Shown here piece by piece: positions 1 through 9,290 of a stretch of DNA of 64,000 nt; position 1 is the stretch's first letter; every line of letters starts with the position of its first letter. Both the position numbers and the translations under genes were made by a program. This DNA is from Bog-473 sp963766995 (GTDB lineage Bacteria > Actinomycetota > Acidimicrobiia > Acidimicrobiales > RAAP-2), in assembly GCA_963766995.1 (NCBI GenBank), contig CAVYCE010000003.1:744001-808000 (forward strand), given 5' to 3'. The notes below the pieces were generated by a model. It did no database searches and was not told the origin of the DNA. It was given only the letters and a program-made list of their open reading frames with translations.

Positions 1-438
1 CAGGGCCAGAGAGTCATCGAGTGTGCGCAAGGTGAACAGGCCATCCGCAGCCCCCAACGCTTCCGTCCCGGGCAACCGTCGGGGGCTGGCCCCCGTGGCC
101 ACCACCACTGCGTCACCCCGCACCACGCTGCCGTCGTCCAACTCCACCGACCGAGATTCGGCATCGAGCCGCACCGCTCTTTGACCCAGCACCTCGTGCA
201 GCCTCAGTTCGCCAGCCCGCTTGCGATCGGCCAGCACCGCCTTCTCGGGCGGCCACGTCCCAGCCAAGATCTGCTTCGAAAGTGGCGGGCGGTCGTAGGG
301 AAGGTGGACCTCCTCACCGACAAGAGTGATCTCGCCTTCGAACCCTTCATTGCGGAGTGTCTCGGCCGTGCGCAGTCCGGTGAGCGATGCCCCCACGATC
401 ACGACCGATCCGTCGCTCGCCAGCGCGGGAGCCACCAC
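1..438 (-). CDS. FAD-dependent pyridine-nucleotide reductase (ferredoxin reductase type), N-terminal part
   Basis: The gene is cut by the left window edge; 146 codons of its N-terminus are present. The start is GTG at 438. It overlaps the stop of the upstream MBL gene as TAGTG, so translation is probably coupled. The visible part reads as a Rossmann FAD-binding fold: an N-terminal VIVGASLTGL dinucleotide loop, the PYDRPPLSK stretch typical of rhodocoxin/putidaredoxin-type ferredoxin reductases, and a later VVVATGASPRRLPG segment. Family members move electrons from NAD(P)H through FAD to a small iron-sulfur protein. The partner cannot be seen here. It is the fourth gene of the xseA-xseB-MBL chain. 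Family is confident; substrate is unknown. Confidence 0.85.
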   Translation of the reverse strand, partial: MVAPALASDGSVVIVGASLTGLRTAETLRNEGFEGEITLVGEEVHLPYDRPPLSKQILAGTWPPEKAVLADRKRAGELRLHEVLGQRAVRLDAESRSVELDDGSVVRGDAVVVATGASPRRLPGTEALGAADGLFTLRTLDDSLAL

Positions 439-1166
439 TACACCCCGAACATCGCCATCCACTCCTCGACCGAGCGAGGGCGGAAGACGTAGTTCCATTT
501 CCTGGTCTCACCCATCAGCTGGGACGGCTCAGCCGAATAGAGGTGACCAGGAAAGAGCACCGCCTCATCGGGCACCTTGGCCAGGCGGGTGTGGATCGAC
601 TCGTACATGGCGACGGGGTCGGCTCCGGGGAGGTCGGTGCGCCCACAGCCGTCGAGGAACAAGGTGTCGCCGGCGACCAGTCGGCCATCGACCAGGAAGC
701 ACTGGCTGCCGGGGGTATGACCGGGGGTGTGGATGAGCTCCACCGAGACCTCTCCCACCTGCACCACGTCACCACTGTCGTGGCCAACCAGATCAACGGC
801 GCCGACGCCAGTGGTGCGCTCCACCCAAGGCAGCTCTTCCTTTTGCAGGTGGATGGGCACCTGCACCCTCTCCAGCAAGGCGCTGATGCCCTCGAGATTC
901 CAGCCCGCCATCTGCCCACCGACGTGGTCCGGGTGATAGTGGGTGCCGAGCACACCGGTGAGACGCATGCCGTCAGCGTCGAGAATGTCCAGCAGATCCT
1001 GCACGGCATAGGCCGGGTCCACCACCACCGCTTCGCCGCTAACGCGATCGCCGATCAGGTAGACAAAGTTCACCATTTGCCGCGCCATCTGATCGCCCTG
1101 AGCGAAATCACGCCCGGACAGCAACTGCTTGAAATACAGCCGGTCGTCGACCGCGGCGTCACTCAT
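438..1166 (-). CDS. MBL-fold metallohydrolase (glyoxalase II / persulfide dioxygenase-like)
   Basis: A 242-residue metallo-beta-lactamase fold hydrolase. The metal-binding motif THYHPDHVGG is clear, followed by HTPGHTPGS, GDTLFLDGCGRTD and a late FPGHLY histidine. This is the order seen in hydroxyacylglutathione hydrolases and ETHE1-like persulfide dioxygenases. I chose ATG at 1166 because it overlaps the xseB stop by 8 bases, as is usual in this chain; the frame is open further upstream only inside xseB. The GCGRTD element also occurs in persulfide dioxygenases. A pairing with the downstream FAD reductase could suggest sulfur or thiol redox chemistry, but that is inference. No signal peptide is visible. 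Confidence 0.85.
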   Translation of the reverse strand: MSDAAVDDRLYFKQLLSGRDFAQGDQMARQMVNFVYLIGDRVSGEAVVVDPAYAVQDLLDILDADGMRLTGVLGTHYHPDHVGGQMAGWNLEGISALLERVQVPIHLQKEELPWVERTTGVGAVDLVGHDSGDVVQVGEVSVELIHTPGHTPGSQCFLVDGRLVAGDTLFLDGCGRTDLPGADPVAMYESIHTRLAKVPDEAVLFPGHLYSAEPSQLMGETRKWNYVFRPRSVEEWMAMFGV

Positions 1167-1440
1167 CGTCGTCTCCATCGTCATCGTCGTCCGCTTCGAC
1201 CTCGATGGCCAACGCATCGAGTCTGGGAACGAGCTCCTCGACCTGGGTCCGGGTGTGGCGAAGGCGCTTGTCTAGCTCGTCGATCAGTGCCGTCGCCCGC
1301 TCCAAGCGCGAGACCAGAACGTCGACGTCCACCTCCCGCTGCTCGAAGAACTCGACGATGGTGTCCAGTTCCTGGCTGGCCTCGGTGTAGCTCAGAGATT
1401 CCAACGGTGCCGGTGTTGCATCTTTGGTGGGTGCCATCAC
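1159..1440 (-). CDS. xseB: Exodeoxyribonuclease VII small subunit
   Basis: A 93-residue protein matching XseB: an N-terminal SYTEASQELDTIVEFFEQ helix, a second helix with LVSRLERATALIDEL, and a long acidic tail of Asp/Glu at the C-terminus. XseB pairs with several copies per XseA to form exonuclease VII, which trims single-stranded DNA from both ends in the cytoplasm. The start is GTG 1440 or the adjoining ATG 1437. Either one overlaps the xseA stop, so the two subunits are translationally coupled. The poly-acidic tail is longer than in most homologues and is encoded by GA-rich repeats; I see no other oddity. Confidence 0.93.
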   Translation of the reverse strand: MMAPTKDATPAPLESLSYTEASQELDTIVEFFEQREVDVDVLVSRLERATALIDELDKRLRHTRTQVEELVPRLDALAIEVEADDDDDGDDDE

Positions 1441-2873
1441 ACATTCTCCTCATCCATGTCGGCTGCTGGCATAGCACGTCGTTCCGACGCCTCGACCCGA
1501 GAACGGGCGGTGCCGTCGGCGAAACGGGTCACAATTTCCGCACCGACGTCCACCATCGTCACGCTGCGCAACAGCTGGCCATCAGAGGTGAGCGTCAGGC
1601 TGTACCCCCGCTCCAACTGTCGCTCCACGTCGTAGGCGGTCAGCAATCGGCGCCACGAACGCACCCGCTCGTCCTCTTTGGCCAGGTGGCCGGACGACAG
1701 CGGTCCCAATCGGGCGGCATGTGTCCGCAGCACTCGCTGGCGCGCCTCCAAGGTCAAAGGAGCCAGTCGGGCCGCGGCCACCGCTCGTCGTGACAATCGC
1801 TCTCGATGCACTCGTAGCTGACTCCGGGCCGCCCGGGTCATTCGTCCTCGAGCCTGCGCATCGCGTCGTTCGGCCTCGGCCAACAGTGCCGGTACCCGCC
1901 GACTGAGTGCCGCCGCCTGCTCGCCCACATTGGCCTGCCACCATTGCCCCACCCGGAGCACCAACTGGTGACCACACTCCGTGGGCGTGATGCAGGTGCG
2001 GCTGGCGACAAGGTCCGCCACCGACTCATCGCCGGTGTGCCCGATACCGGTCCACACTGGTTTGTCGGCAGTAGCCACGGCACGGGCCACCACTTCGGCG
2101 TCGAATGCGGCCAAGTCGGCTTTGGAACCGCCGCCGCGCACCAACACCACCACGTCACAATCAGTTCGGTTGAGCGCCGCCACGCCTCGAGCGATGGCCA
2201 CTGGTGCGTCCGCTCCCTGCACCGCTACCCGCACCACTGACACGGAGAACGCGAACGGTGACGCCTCCAGTTGCCCCAGGAAATCTCGATATCCCTCGGT
2301 CCCCGGGCTGGCGACCAACCCCACCCGAAGAGCCACGTCCGGCATCGGCATCGTGGCATTGCGCCGCAACAAGCCTTCAGCCTCCAGCGTTCGAACCAAT
2401 GCGGCCCGCTGCTCCGCCAGCCGACCGAGTAGGGCGGTGACATCGAGCTCGGACATGATGAATCCGATTTCACCCTTGGGGCGGTAGAGATCGAGGGTGC
2501 CCCGCAGCACTACCACCATGCCCTCCGCCAGGGCGATGCCGTCCTTGGCCAACGCATGCTTCATGGGACCCCAGGTCCCCTTCCAACACTTCACCTTCAG
2601 GGCCGGAGCTCCCCGGCTTCGGCTGCCCGAACCCCCCTCGTCGGGATCGACCAGGTCGAGGTAGCAGTGGCCGGATCGACCGCTCTGATCGGAAAAACTC
2701 TGGATCTCGCCCCGCACCCACAACTGCCGCTGGCGGGGAAAGACCGAACTCAGCGCCGCATCCACCTCGTCGTAGAGGGCACCAATCGACAGCACATCGG
2801 GACCTCCGTCACCGACCTCGGCATCCACCGGCGGCGCCTCGGGGTCGAACAGCTGATGGACACGTCCGGGCAT
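1437..2873 (-). CDS. xseA: Exodeoxyribonuclease VII large subunit
   Basis: A 478-residue catalytic subunit of exonuclease VII. An N-terminal OB-fold (LSIGALYDEVDAAL, then LWVRGEIQSFS) binds single-stranded DNA. The catalytic core contains GLVASPGTEGYRDFL, DVVVLVRGGGSKADL and WTGIGHTGDESVADLVA, all hallmarks of the family. A long coiled-coil region follows and the C-terminus ends with the usual LERGYSLTL segment. The start is ATG 2873 (MPGRVHQLF). The frame stays open another 360 bases, but that stretch is the RNase P RNA gene on the other strand. First gene of the xseA-xseB-MBL-FAD reductase chain. Confidence 0.95.
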   Translation of the reverse strand: MPGRVHQLFDPEAPPVDAEVGDGGPDVLSIGALYDEVDAALSSVFPRQRQLWVRGEIQSFSDQSGRSGHCYLDLVDPDEGGSGSRSRGAPALKVKCWKGTWGPMKHALAKDGIALAEGMVVVLRGTLDLYRPKGEIGFIMSELDVTALLGRLAEQRAALVRTLEAEGLLRRNATMPMPDVALRVGLVASPGTEGYRDFLGQLEASPFAFSVSVVRVAVQGADAPVAIARGVAALNRTDCDVVVLVRGGGSKADLAAFDAEVVARAVATADKPVWTGIGHTGDESVADLVASRTCITPTECGHQLVLRVGQWWQANVGEQAAALSRRVPALLAEAERRDAQARGRMTRAARSQLRVHRERLSRRAVAAARLAPLTLEARQRVLRTHAARLGPLSSGHLAKEDERVRSWRRLLTAYDVERQLERGYSLTLTSDGQLLRSVTMVDVGAEIVTRFADGTARSRVEASERRAMPAADMDEENV

Positions 2874-2937
2874 GGCCGACACCCTACCGATGCGGTGTGT
2901 GGCACCGGCCCGTCCACACAGATGACAGACTGTTCCC

Positions 2938-3315
<378 letters not shown>

Positions 3316-3538
3316 ACCATCACTCTCTATTGCACCGAGGAGTTTCCACCTAGGCTGACGTCAGATGGAGCGGGGCCAGTCGCCGGGCGAACCTTGGACC
3401 GTGCATGAGCGGGAACTTCCGCTTTCCATCCCGGAACCACCGATCGATTTAGCGCTAACCCGGTATCCACCGCTTCCCCAAAACCTGCCTCGCCATTCGC
3501 CTCGGCATCCAATGCGGCTCCCGACGCCGGCCTCGCTG

Positions 3539-4732
3539 ATGGCGTCGTCCGTTGCCACCTGGCGACTCAATCGACGGGGGCTGCTCGTCGGCCTCGTCGG
3601 CACCGTCGCGCTGAAGCTGATCACCGAATGGGTGGCTTTGGTGAACCAATACGGCGTCAATTTCCCTCGTCAGGTCGTCAAGCACCCGATGTTGATGGTG
3701 CAGGTGTGGTTGCACTGGAACGCCGCGTACTACGTCTCCATCGCTCAGTACGGCTACGCGGGAAAGTCGCTCGGCCACGGTCAGGCAATCGACGGCATTG
3801 CCTTTGCCCCGCTCTATCCGTGGGGCATCCGTCTGGTGCATGCGGTCACCCCGCTCAATTGGTTGGCCAGCGCCGAAGTCCTGAGTGCGGTGGCCACAGT
3901 GCTGGCCGTAGCCGTGCTCTACCGGATCACCCGCACGCTCGCCGGCCACGACACCGCCGAGCGCACCGTGCTCATGTTGTTGGCCTTCCCCACTGCCTTC
4001 TTCCTACTGGCGCCGTATCCCGACGCGCTGGGGCTACTCCTGGTCATACTGGCCTTCGCCTGTGCCCGGCGCCACCAATGGATTCTCTCCGGCGTCTTGG
4101 CTGCATTGGCCACGCTCGATAAGTACTACCTCTGCGTCATCGTCCTCGCACTCGCCGTCGAGGTGTGGGAGCAGCGTCAGCTGCGATTAGACGGCAGTAA
4201 GCGCCAAGCCTCTTGGACCCATGAGCTGGTGCGCTTCTTCGCGTTGATGACGCCTACGCTGGCCGGGCTGGGATTGTGGATGGCGTACCAACAAGTGCAC
4301 ATCGGCAATCAGTTCGCGTTCGTCCACGCCCAGACGCTGGTGTGGCGCCGGCATATTGCGCCGCCGTGGACGCTGTTCACCAATGTCGGGCGCGACATCG
4401 TGCATTGGCACTTCACCGATGCGGCACCGGCGGGTGTCATCGAGGTGGTCGACCTCGTCACCGTGCTCCTGCTGGCCGTCGTCACGGTGCACGTCTTCAC
4501 CAACGTGCGCCGATCGTATGGCGTGCTGCTCGGACTCAGCTGGTGCGTCTACACCTTCGAGACCTTCCTGCTCGGCATCACTCAAGAGGTGCTGGTGCTC
4601 TTTCCCCTCTTCATAAGTCTCGGCGTCTGGGCCTCCGGCCGAAGGTGGCGGGAACGGGCCTTGTTGATTCTGTTCCTGCCCTGTTCCTATTTCTTGATCG
4701 CCCGCTTCGCTACCAACCTCTTTGCCGGCTAG
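3539..4732 (+). CDS. PIG-V-like integral membrane mannosyltransferase
   Basis: A polytopic membrane protein of about 397 residues with roughly eight to ten hydrophobic segments. The first luminal region holds HWNAAYYVSIAQYGY followed by AFAPLYPWGIRLV. These correspond to the WD-x-WY-x-IA-GY and PLYP elements of PIG-V / GT-C mannosyltransferases, which use polyprenyl-phosphate-linked sugar on the outer face of the membrane. The acidic residue usually seen in the first element is replaced by NA, so activity is not certain. The start is ambiguous: ATG 3539 or ATG 3512, neither with a clear ribosome site; the open frame upstream of these does not look coding. Its end overlaps the histidine kinase end by 4 bases, convergently. 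Confidence 0.7.
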   Translation: MASSVATWRLNRRGLLVGLVGTVALKLITEWVALVNQYGVNFPRQVVKHPMLMVQVWLHWNAAYYVSIAQYGYAGKSLGHGQAIDGIAFAPLYPWGIRLVHAVTPLNWLASAEVLSAVATVLAVAVLYRITRTLAGHDTAERTVLMLLAFPTAFFLLAPYPDALGLLLVILAFACARRHQWILSGVLAALATLDKYYLCVIVLALAVEVWEQRQLRLDGSKRQASWTHELVRFFALMTPTLAGLGLWMAYQQVHIGNQFAFVHAQTLVWRRHIAPPWTLFTNVGRDIVHWHFTDAAPAGVIEVVDLVTVLLLAVVTVHVFTNVRRSYGVLLGLSWCVYTFETFLLGITQEVLVLFPLFISLGVWASGRRWRERALLILFLPCSYFLIARFATNLFAG

Positions 4733-6102
4733 GCCTGCCAGAGGCTCAAGACAAAGCGACTTCCGCCATCGGGAGTGATGGGCGACTCGGCCCGGATGGT
4801 GGCACCCATGGCCGAGGCCAATTCAGCCACGATGGCCAATCCCAGGCCTGAACCGACCTTGCGGGTCGGGCCGCGATCAGCTTGGTAGAAACGCTCGAAC
4901 ACGCGGGGTAGATCGCCCGATGCAATGCCGGGGCCATCGTCCTCCACGGTGATGAGGTGGAAGCGAGCACCGTCCACCACTCCCCCCGGTTCCACGCTCA
5001 CTCGCACGCTTGACCGAGCAAAGGTGAAGGCGTTCTCCAAGAGGTTGGCCAGCAGCTGGGCCAAGCGGTCGGGATCGGCCGCCACACGCACGTCGCCTTG
5101 AGCGGCAACGTCGACCACCAGGGCGATGGAGCTCTTCTCGGCCAGGGGCCGGAATCCCTCCGACGTGGTGCTCACTACTTCGGCGGCATCGGTGGGTCGG
5201 GTGTGGATGGAGAGCTGCTTGGCCTCCAGTTTGGTCAAGTCGAGGAGATCGCCGACCAAGCGCTCCAGCCTTCGAGACTCGGCGATGATCACCTCGGCCG
5301 CTCGCTGACTGTCGTCCACGGCCCCGTCCATGATCGCCTCGGCAAAGCCCCGGATCGAAGTGAGCGGCGTCCGCAGGTCATGAGAGACGGACAACAACAA
5401 GTGGCGCTCTCGGACTCGGCTGTCTTGCAGACTCTGAGCCATGCCGTTGACCGAGCGGGCCAGCGAGGCGAACTCGGAATAGTCACCGTCGCGGAGTGGC
5501 ACCCGACTTTCCAGGTCGCCGGAGGCAATCCGACCCGTGACCTCCATGGTCTCGACCAGCGGCCGGGCCATGCGACGACTCATCTGGGCCGCCACCAGCG
5601 CCGCCACCGCCAGCGCCGCGCCACCGGCCACCAAGAAGTACCCCCAGCTCGGGCCCGGATCTCCCACCTGCCGGGTCAGGACGATGGCGATCTGGCCCCG
5701 GAAGTTGGGATGCTCGCGCTCGATGATCGAGAGCGGTATGGGCACCGCGGCATAGACCAAGTTGCCATCAAAGCCCGAGACCGTCTTACCCGAGAGCAGC
5801 TGCTGCGGGTTCAGATCAGTGACGGAGATCCCTTGAGGCAGCGTGCTCACAATGTCTCCGAGCACGTTCACCCGGACGACGCCAGCCTCTTCCAGGCTGA
5901 GCACGCGGCGCACCGTGCGCAAGGCGGGCAGAGATTGAGCGGCGCCACCCTTGCCGTTGGCCAACGACTGCGCCTCAGTGATCAGCTGCTGCGTGGCCTG
6001 GTGGCGCGCCGCTTGATGGGTGAGGATCAGGCTGCCGGCGCCCGCAATGAGCAGGACGCCAGCCACCAGTCCCACCATCGCCACCATCAATCGCTGACGC
6101 AC
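4729..6102 (-). CDS. HAMP-domain sensor histidine kinase
   Basis: A 457-residue membrane sensor. It has a first transmembrane helix (residues 7-28), an extracytoplasmic sensor of about 120 residues, a second helix near 150-172 and a HAMP linker near 175-228. The HisKA box SVSHDLRTPLTSIRGFAEA carries the phospho-acceptor His at 241. The ATPase domain has the N box (NLLENAF), VEDDGPGI, a FERFYQ F-box and GSGLGLAIV. The GTG start lies 9 bases after the response regulator stop, with GAGGTGA before it. It forms a two-component pair with the upstream regulator. The signal is unknown; neighbouring genes give no clear target. Confidence 0.93.
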   Translation of the reverse strand: MRQRLMVAMVGLVAGVLLIAGAGSLILTHQAARHQATQQLITEAQSLANGKGGAAQSLPALRTVRRVLSLEEAGVVRVNVLGDIVSTLPQGISVTDLNPQQLLSGKTVSGFDGNLVYAAVPIPLSIIEREHPNFRGQIAIVLTRQVGDPGPSWGYFLVAGGAALAVAALVAAQMSRRMARPLVETMEVTGRIASGDLESRVPLRDGDYSEFASLARSVNGMAQSLQDSRVRERHLLLSVSHDLRTPLTSIRGFAEAIMDGAVDDSQRAAEVIIAESRRLERLVGDLLDLTKLEAKQLSIHTRPTDAAEVVSTTSEGFRPLAEKSSIALVVDVAAQGDVRVAADPDRLAQLLANLLENAFTFARSSVRVSVEPGGVVDGARFHLITVEDDGPGIASGDLPRVFERFYQADRGPTRKVGSGLGLAIVAELASAMGATIRAESPITPDGGSRFVLSLWQA

Positions 6103-6111
6103 CGGGTCACC

Positions 6112-6795
6112 TCACCCGAACCGGTAGCCGACGCCCCAAATAGTGGCGAGGGGCAGGTCGGATCCGAACTTCTTGCGCAGCTGGGCCACATGTACGTCGA
6201 CGGTCCGCTCGTCCCCGTACCAATCGGATCCCCATACGCCGTCGAGTAGCTGCTGGCGCGAAAGAGCCAGCCCAATGTTGTGGGCCAAGAAGGCCAGAAG
6301 GTCGAACTCACGCGTGGCCAACGCAACGACCTCGGTACCCGAGCGCGCTTCCCGGCGCCGGAGGTCAACCTCGATGGACCCGATGACCACGGTTTCCTGC
6401 TCGGGTTCACTCCCACTCCCGTGGGTGCGACGCAGGATGGAGCGCACACGCGCCACCAATTCCCGAGGCGAAAACGGCTTCACTAGATAGTCGTCGGCGC
6501 CCAGCTCGAGACCCAGGATGCGGTCCATCTCGTCATCGCGGGCGGTCAAGAACAGAACGGGCACGGCGCTGCGGGTCCGGATTTCTCGGCAGACGTCGAA
6601 GCCGTCCTTGGCGCCAGGAAGTCCCACGTCGAGGATGACTATCCACGGATCTTCCTGACGCACCAAAGCCAAACCCTGATCACCATCACGCGCAAGCAAG
6701 ACCCGGAAGCCATCTCGTCGTAGATACAGATCGACGAGGTCGGCGATGTGCGGATCGTCCTCCACCACGATGACCGTCCCCTTGGCTGCACTCAC
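6112..6795 (-). CDS. OmpR/PhoB-family response regulator
   Basis: About 227 residues. The receiver domain shows the acidic pocket VVEDDPH, phospho-acceptor Asp 56 in VILDVGLPGAKDGFD, the switch Thr in LFLTARDDE and the conserved Lys in YLVKPFSPREL. The C-terminal winged-helix DNA-binding domain contains EARSGTEVVALATREFDLLAFL and DERTVDVHVAQLRKKFG. I place the start at GTG 6795 because the receiver begins there (VSAAKGTVIVVEDD); upstream codons in the open frame look non-coding. It is co-transcribed with the histidine kinase downstream and probably controls genes elsewhere or itself. Confidence 0.92.
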   Translation of the reverse strand: MSAAKGTVIVVEDDPHIADLVDLYLRRDGFRVLLARDGDQGLALVRQEDPWIVILDVGLPGAKDGFDVCREIRTRSAVPVLFLTARDDEMDRILGLELGADDYLVKPFSPRELVARVRSILRRTHGSGSEPEQETVVIGSIEVDLRRREARSGTEVVALATREFDLLAFLAHNIGLALSRQQLLDGVWGSDWYGDERTVDVHVAQLRKKFGSDLPLATIWGVGYRFG

Positions 6796-6954
6796 GTCCC
6801 TCAGCCTGGCACCTGCCGTGTCGAAAATGGGCCAAAACAAGCCACCCCTTACAAAACCCTCACGTTTCTCCGACACTTACCTGACCCCGCCAGCGCACCA
6901 TCTGACTCAGGACAAACGGGCCGCAACGAGGCGGCTCCGGGCAGAGGAGGACGC

Positions 6955-7713
6955 ATGTCGAAAAGCACCAAGCGACTGGGAGTGATTGCGGGCACAACGA
7001 TGGCCACGGCATCGATTGCCGCACTCGGAATAGTGGGTGGACTGGCCGGGTCGGCCGGCGCATCCCAAGCAGCGTCCAGCACGCCGCCCAGTCTTTCCAC
7101 CCTGCAAGCCAAGGCCGCCGCGGCCATCACGGTGCGGGTCAACGACCTCAACGCCGCCATCGCCAAGGTCAACGCAGCCAAGAATCTGGGCTCTGAAGGA
7201 TCCACGCTCACCGCCTACCTGCAGAGCGACATCGCTCCACTGCAGCAGCTGGGACAGCAGATCGCCGCCGACACCACCCTGCAGGAAGTGCAGGCCGCGG
7301 CGCCGACCATCTTCACCAACTTCCGGGTCCTGGCCCTTGTGTTGCCGGCGGCGCATGTGGCCGGTAACGCCACCAGCATGACCAACGGAGCAGTTGCCAC
7401 GTTGTCGGCTGATTCGAGCAAAGCAGCCAGCCGGGTCAACGCCTCCAGCGAAAGCGCGCTGGACCCCTTGATCGCCGATCTCAATCAGCAGATAAACGCT
7501 GCCACCCAAGCCACCTCAGGACTGGCAGCCACGGTGTTGGCCTATACGCCATCGCAGTGGAACGCCAATAAGGGACTACTCGATGGTGCCCACGGCAGCG
7601 TGAGCAGTGCGGCGTCTGACGTGAAAAACGCTGTCGCTGATCTCAAGCAGATCCGAGCCGCGCTACGGAGTGAGAAGGGCGCCGCGCAGACGCCGACCAC
7701 CGCGCCCTCCTAG
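6955..7713 (+). CDS. Secreted Ala/Ser-rich helical protein of unknown function
   Basis: A 252-residue protein starting at ATG 6955 behind a strong ribosome site (AGAGGAGG, 6 bases before). A basic N-terminus (MSKSTKRLG) leads into a hydrophobic stretch and a probable signal-peptidase site near AGASQAA. The mature part is rich in Ala, Ser, Asn and Gln and looks mostly helical (for example LQAKAAAAITVRVNDLNAA), ending in a short Thr/Pro tail. No catalytic motif or anchor is visible. Similar helical exported proteins are common in actinobacteria and are usually left as hypothetical. It lies divergent from the two-component genes, which share its upstream region and might control it; that is speculation. 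Confidence 0.75.
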   Translation: MSKSTKRLGVIAGTTMATASIAALGIVGGLAGSAGASQAASSTPPSLSTLQAKAAAAITVRVNDLNAAIAKVNAAKNLGSEGSTLTAYLQSDIAPLQQLGQQIAADTTLQEVQAAAPTIFTNFRVLALVLPAAHVAGNATSMTNGAVATLSADSSKAASRVNASSESALDPLIADLNQQINAATQATSGLAATVLAYTPSQWNANKGLLDGAHGSVSSAASDVKNAVADLKQIRAALRSEKGAAQTPTTAPS

Positions 7714-7760
7714 GGCAACCAGCTCCAGAGAACCAGCCGCGCCGCGGGTGCTTGTCTCGA

Positions 7761-9206
7761 TTAGGAGACGAGCCCCGCGGTGCCCGCGTTGAGACCGTTG
7801 TCCACGCGTGAACGGTGCACGGCCTGAAATTCGGTGAACTCAGCCAAGCCCCAAGGGCCGTTCTCCACGCCGACTCCGCTCCACTTGAAGCCGCCAAAGG
7901 GCTGCGAAGGAGACAAGGCCAAGTGCGTGTTGATCCAGGCCGTGCCGCACTCCAGTTCGGCTGCGACCTTGGCCGCACGGTCGGGGTCGGCACTCCACAC
8001 CGAACCCGAGAGCCCGAAGTGAGTGGCATTTGCCCGCTCCACCGCGTCGCCCAGGTCTCGATAGGAGATCACTGGCAGTGCCGGACCAAACTGCTCCTCG
8101 TCCACAATGCGAGTGCCGTCGGAGAGCCCGGTGAGGATGGTTGGCTCGAAGAAATAGCCGGGACGGTCCATGGCCTTGCCGCCGGTGACGGCTGTGCCTC
8201 CCTGCGTGAGGGCGTCGGCCACCAGCTCCTTGACCCGCTCGAACTGCGGGGCATTGTTGATCGGACCCAGCTTGGAGTCGGGCTCGGTGCCATCGCCCAC
8301 CTTGATGGCCCGGGCGTGCTCGGCCAGAGCCTCGACCACGTCGTCGTGGAGCGATTCGGGCACATAGACGCGCTTAATGGCTGAGCAGACTTGCCCGTTG
8401 TTACTGAAGGCGCCGGCGAAAATGGCCTTGGCCACGGCGGCGGGATCGGCGTCGTCCAGCACGATGGCCGGGTCATTTCCGCCAAGCTCCAGCGTCACAC
8501 GCTTGAGGTCGGGTGCGGCCGATGCGGCCACCTTCTTGCCGGTCTCGATCGAGCCGGTGAAGCTGATCTTGCGCGGGACGGGGTGGCTGGTCATCCAGGC
8601 GCCCAGTTCGTCACCGCCGCTCACGACGTTGAGCACGCCGGGTGGCAGCGTGTCGCGCAGCAGTTCGGCCACCTTGAGGGTGGAAAGCGGAGTGAACGGT
8701 GAAGGCTTGAGCACCATGGTGTTGCCCGCCAATAGCGCCGGCGCAATCTTCCAGAAGGCCAACGTGAGCGGGAAGTTCCACGGAGTAATGGCGGCCACTA
8801 CGCCCAGAGGCCGGCGAACCACTTCCACGAAGGCCGCATCGTCGTCCTGAATCACCTGCGCCGGCGTCTCAAGGTTGGCGAAGTATTGGCACCAGATGGC
8901 CGCTGCGAAGACTTCGATGTTGGCGTCGGCCAACGGCTTGCCCTGCTCGGAAGTAAGGATGGGCGCCAGCTCGCCGGCCGAAGCGAACAGGACGTCGGCA
9001 ATCTTCAGGAGTGCGGCCCGTCGGGCGGCTTCGTCAGCCTTCCAATCCCGTCCGGCCTTATGAGCAGCATCAAAAGCAGCATCGAGTTGCGCCTTGGTGC
9101 ACTCGGGCGCCTGCTCGAATACCTCACCGGTGGCGGGATTGCGGACGCCGAAGGTCTCGGCCGTGGGAACCGTGTCCCCACCAATGGTCATCACGAAGTC
9201 GGACAT
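7761..9206 (-). CDS. NAD(P)-dependent aldehyde dehydrogenase
   Basis: A full-length (481 residues) member of the aldehyde dehydrogenase superfamily, which oxidises aldehydes to carboxylates in the cytoplasm. Visible family marks are AITPWNFPLTLAFWKIAPAL, the cofactor loop ISFTGSIETGKKV, the general-base Glu in LELGGNDPAIVL, the catalytic Cys in NNGQVCSAIKRVYV, and EEQFGPALPVISY. The start at 9206 gives the expected N-terminus. It faces the secreted protein convergently and has the TetR gene just upstream on the same strand. The next gene past that TetR is an amine oxidase, so oxidation of an amine-derived aldehyde is a reasonable but unproven role. Confidence 0.93.
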   Translation of the reverse strand: MSDFVMTIGGDTVPTAETFGVRNPATGEVFEQAPECTKAQLDAAFDAAHKAGRDWKADEAARRAALLKIADVLFASAGELAPILTSEQGKPLADANIEVFAAAIWCQYFANLETPAQVIQDDDAAFVEVVRRPLGVVAAITPWNFPLTLAFWKIAPALLAGNTMVLKPSPFTPLSTLKVAELLRDTLPPGVLNVVSGGDELGAWMTSHPVPRKISFTGSIETGKKVAASAAPDLKRVTLELGGNDPAIVLDDADPAAVAKAIFAGAFSNNGQVCSAIKRVYVPESLHDDVVEALAEHARAIKVGDGTEPDSKLGPINNAPQFERVKELVADALTQGGTAVTGGKAMDRPGYFFEPTILTGLSDGTRIVDEEQFGPALPVISYRDLGDAVERANATHFGLSGSVWSADPDRAAKVAAELECGTAWINTHLALSPSQPFGGFKWSGVGVENGPWGLAEFTEFQAVHRSRVDNGLNAGTAGLVS

Positions 9207-9290
9207 GACGCTCCCTTGCTGTGCTCGAGTGAGGGATTCCCCCTTCCGGCCATCCTCCCAGAACCCCCGCCCCGACTCAATCGGAACCGT

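Noticed and set aside
387..1793. A long open frame on the plus strand opposite the MBL and xseB genes
   Set aside because: It runs antisense to well-recognised proteins, has no family resemblance and is a typical high-GC shadow.
5098..6249. A 383-codon open frame on the plus strand
   Set aside because: It mirrors the histidine kinase on the opposite strand; the kinase motifs are unmistakable.
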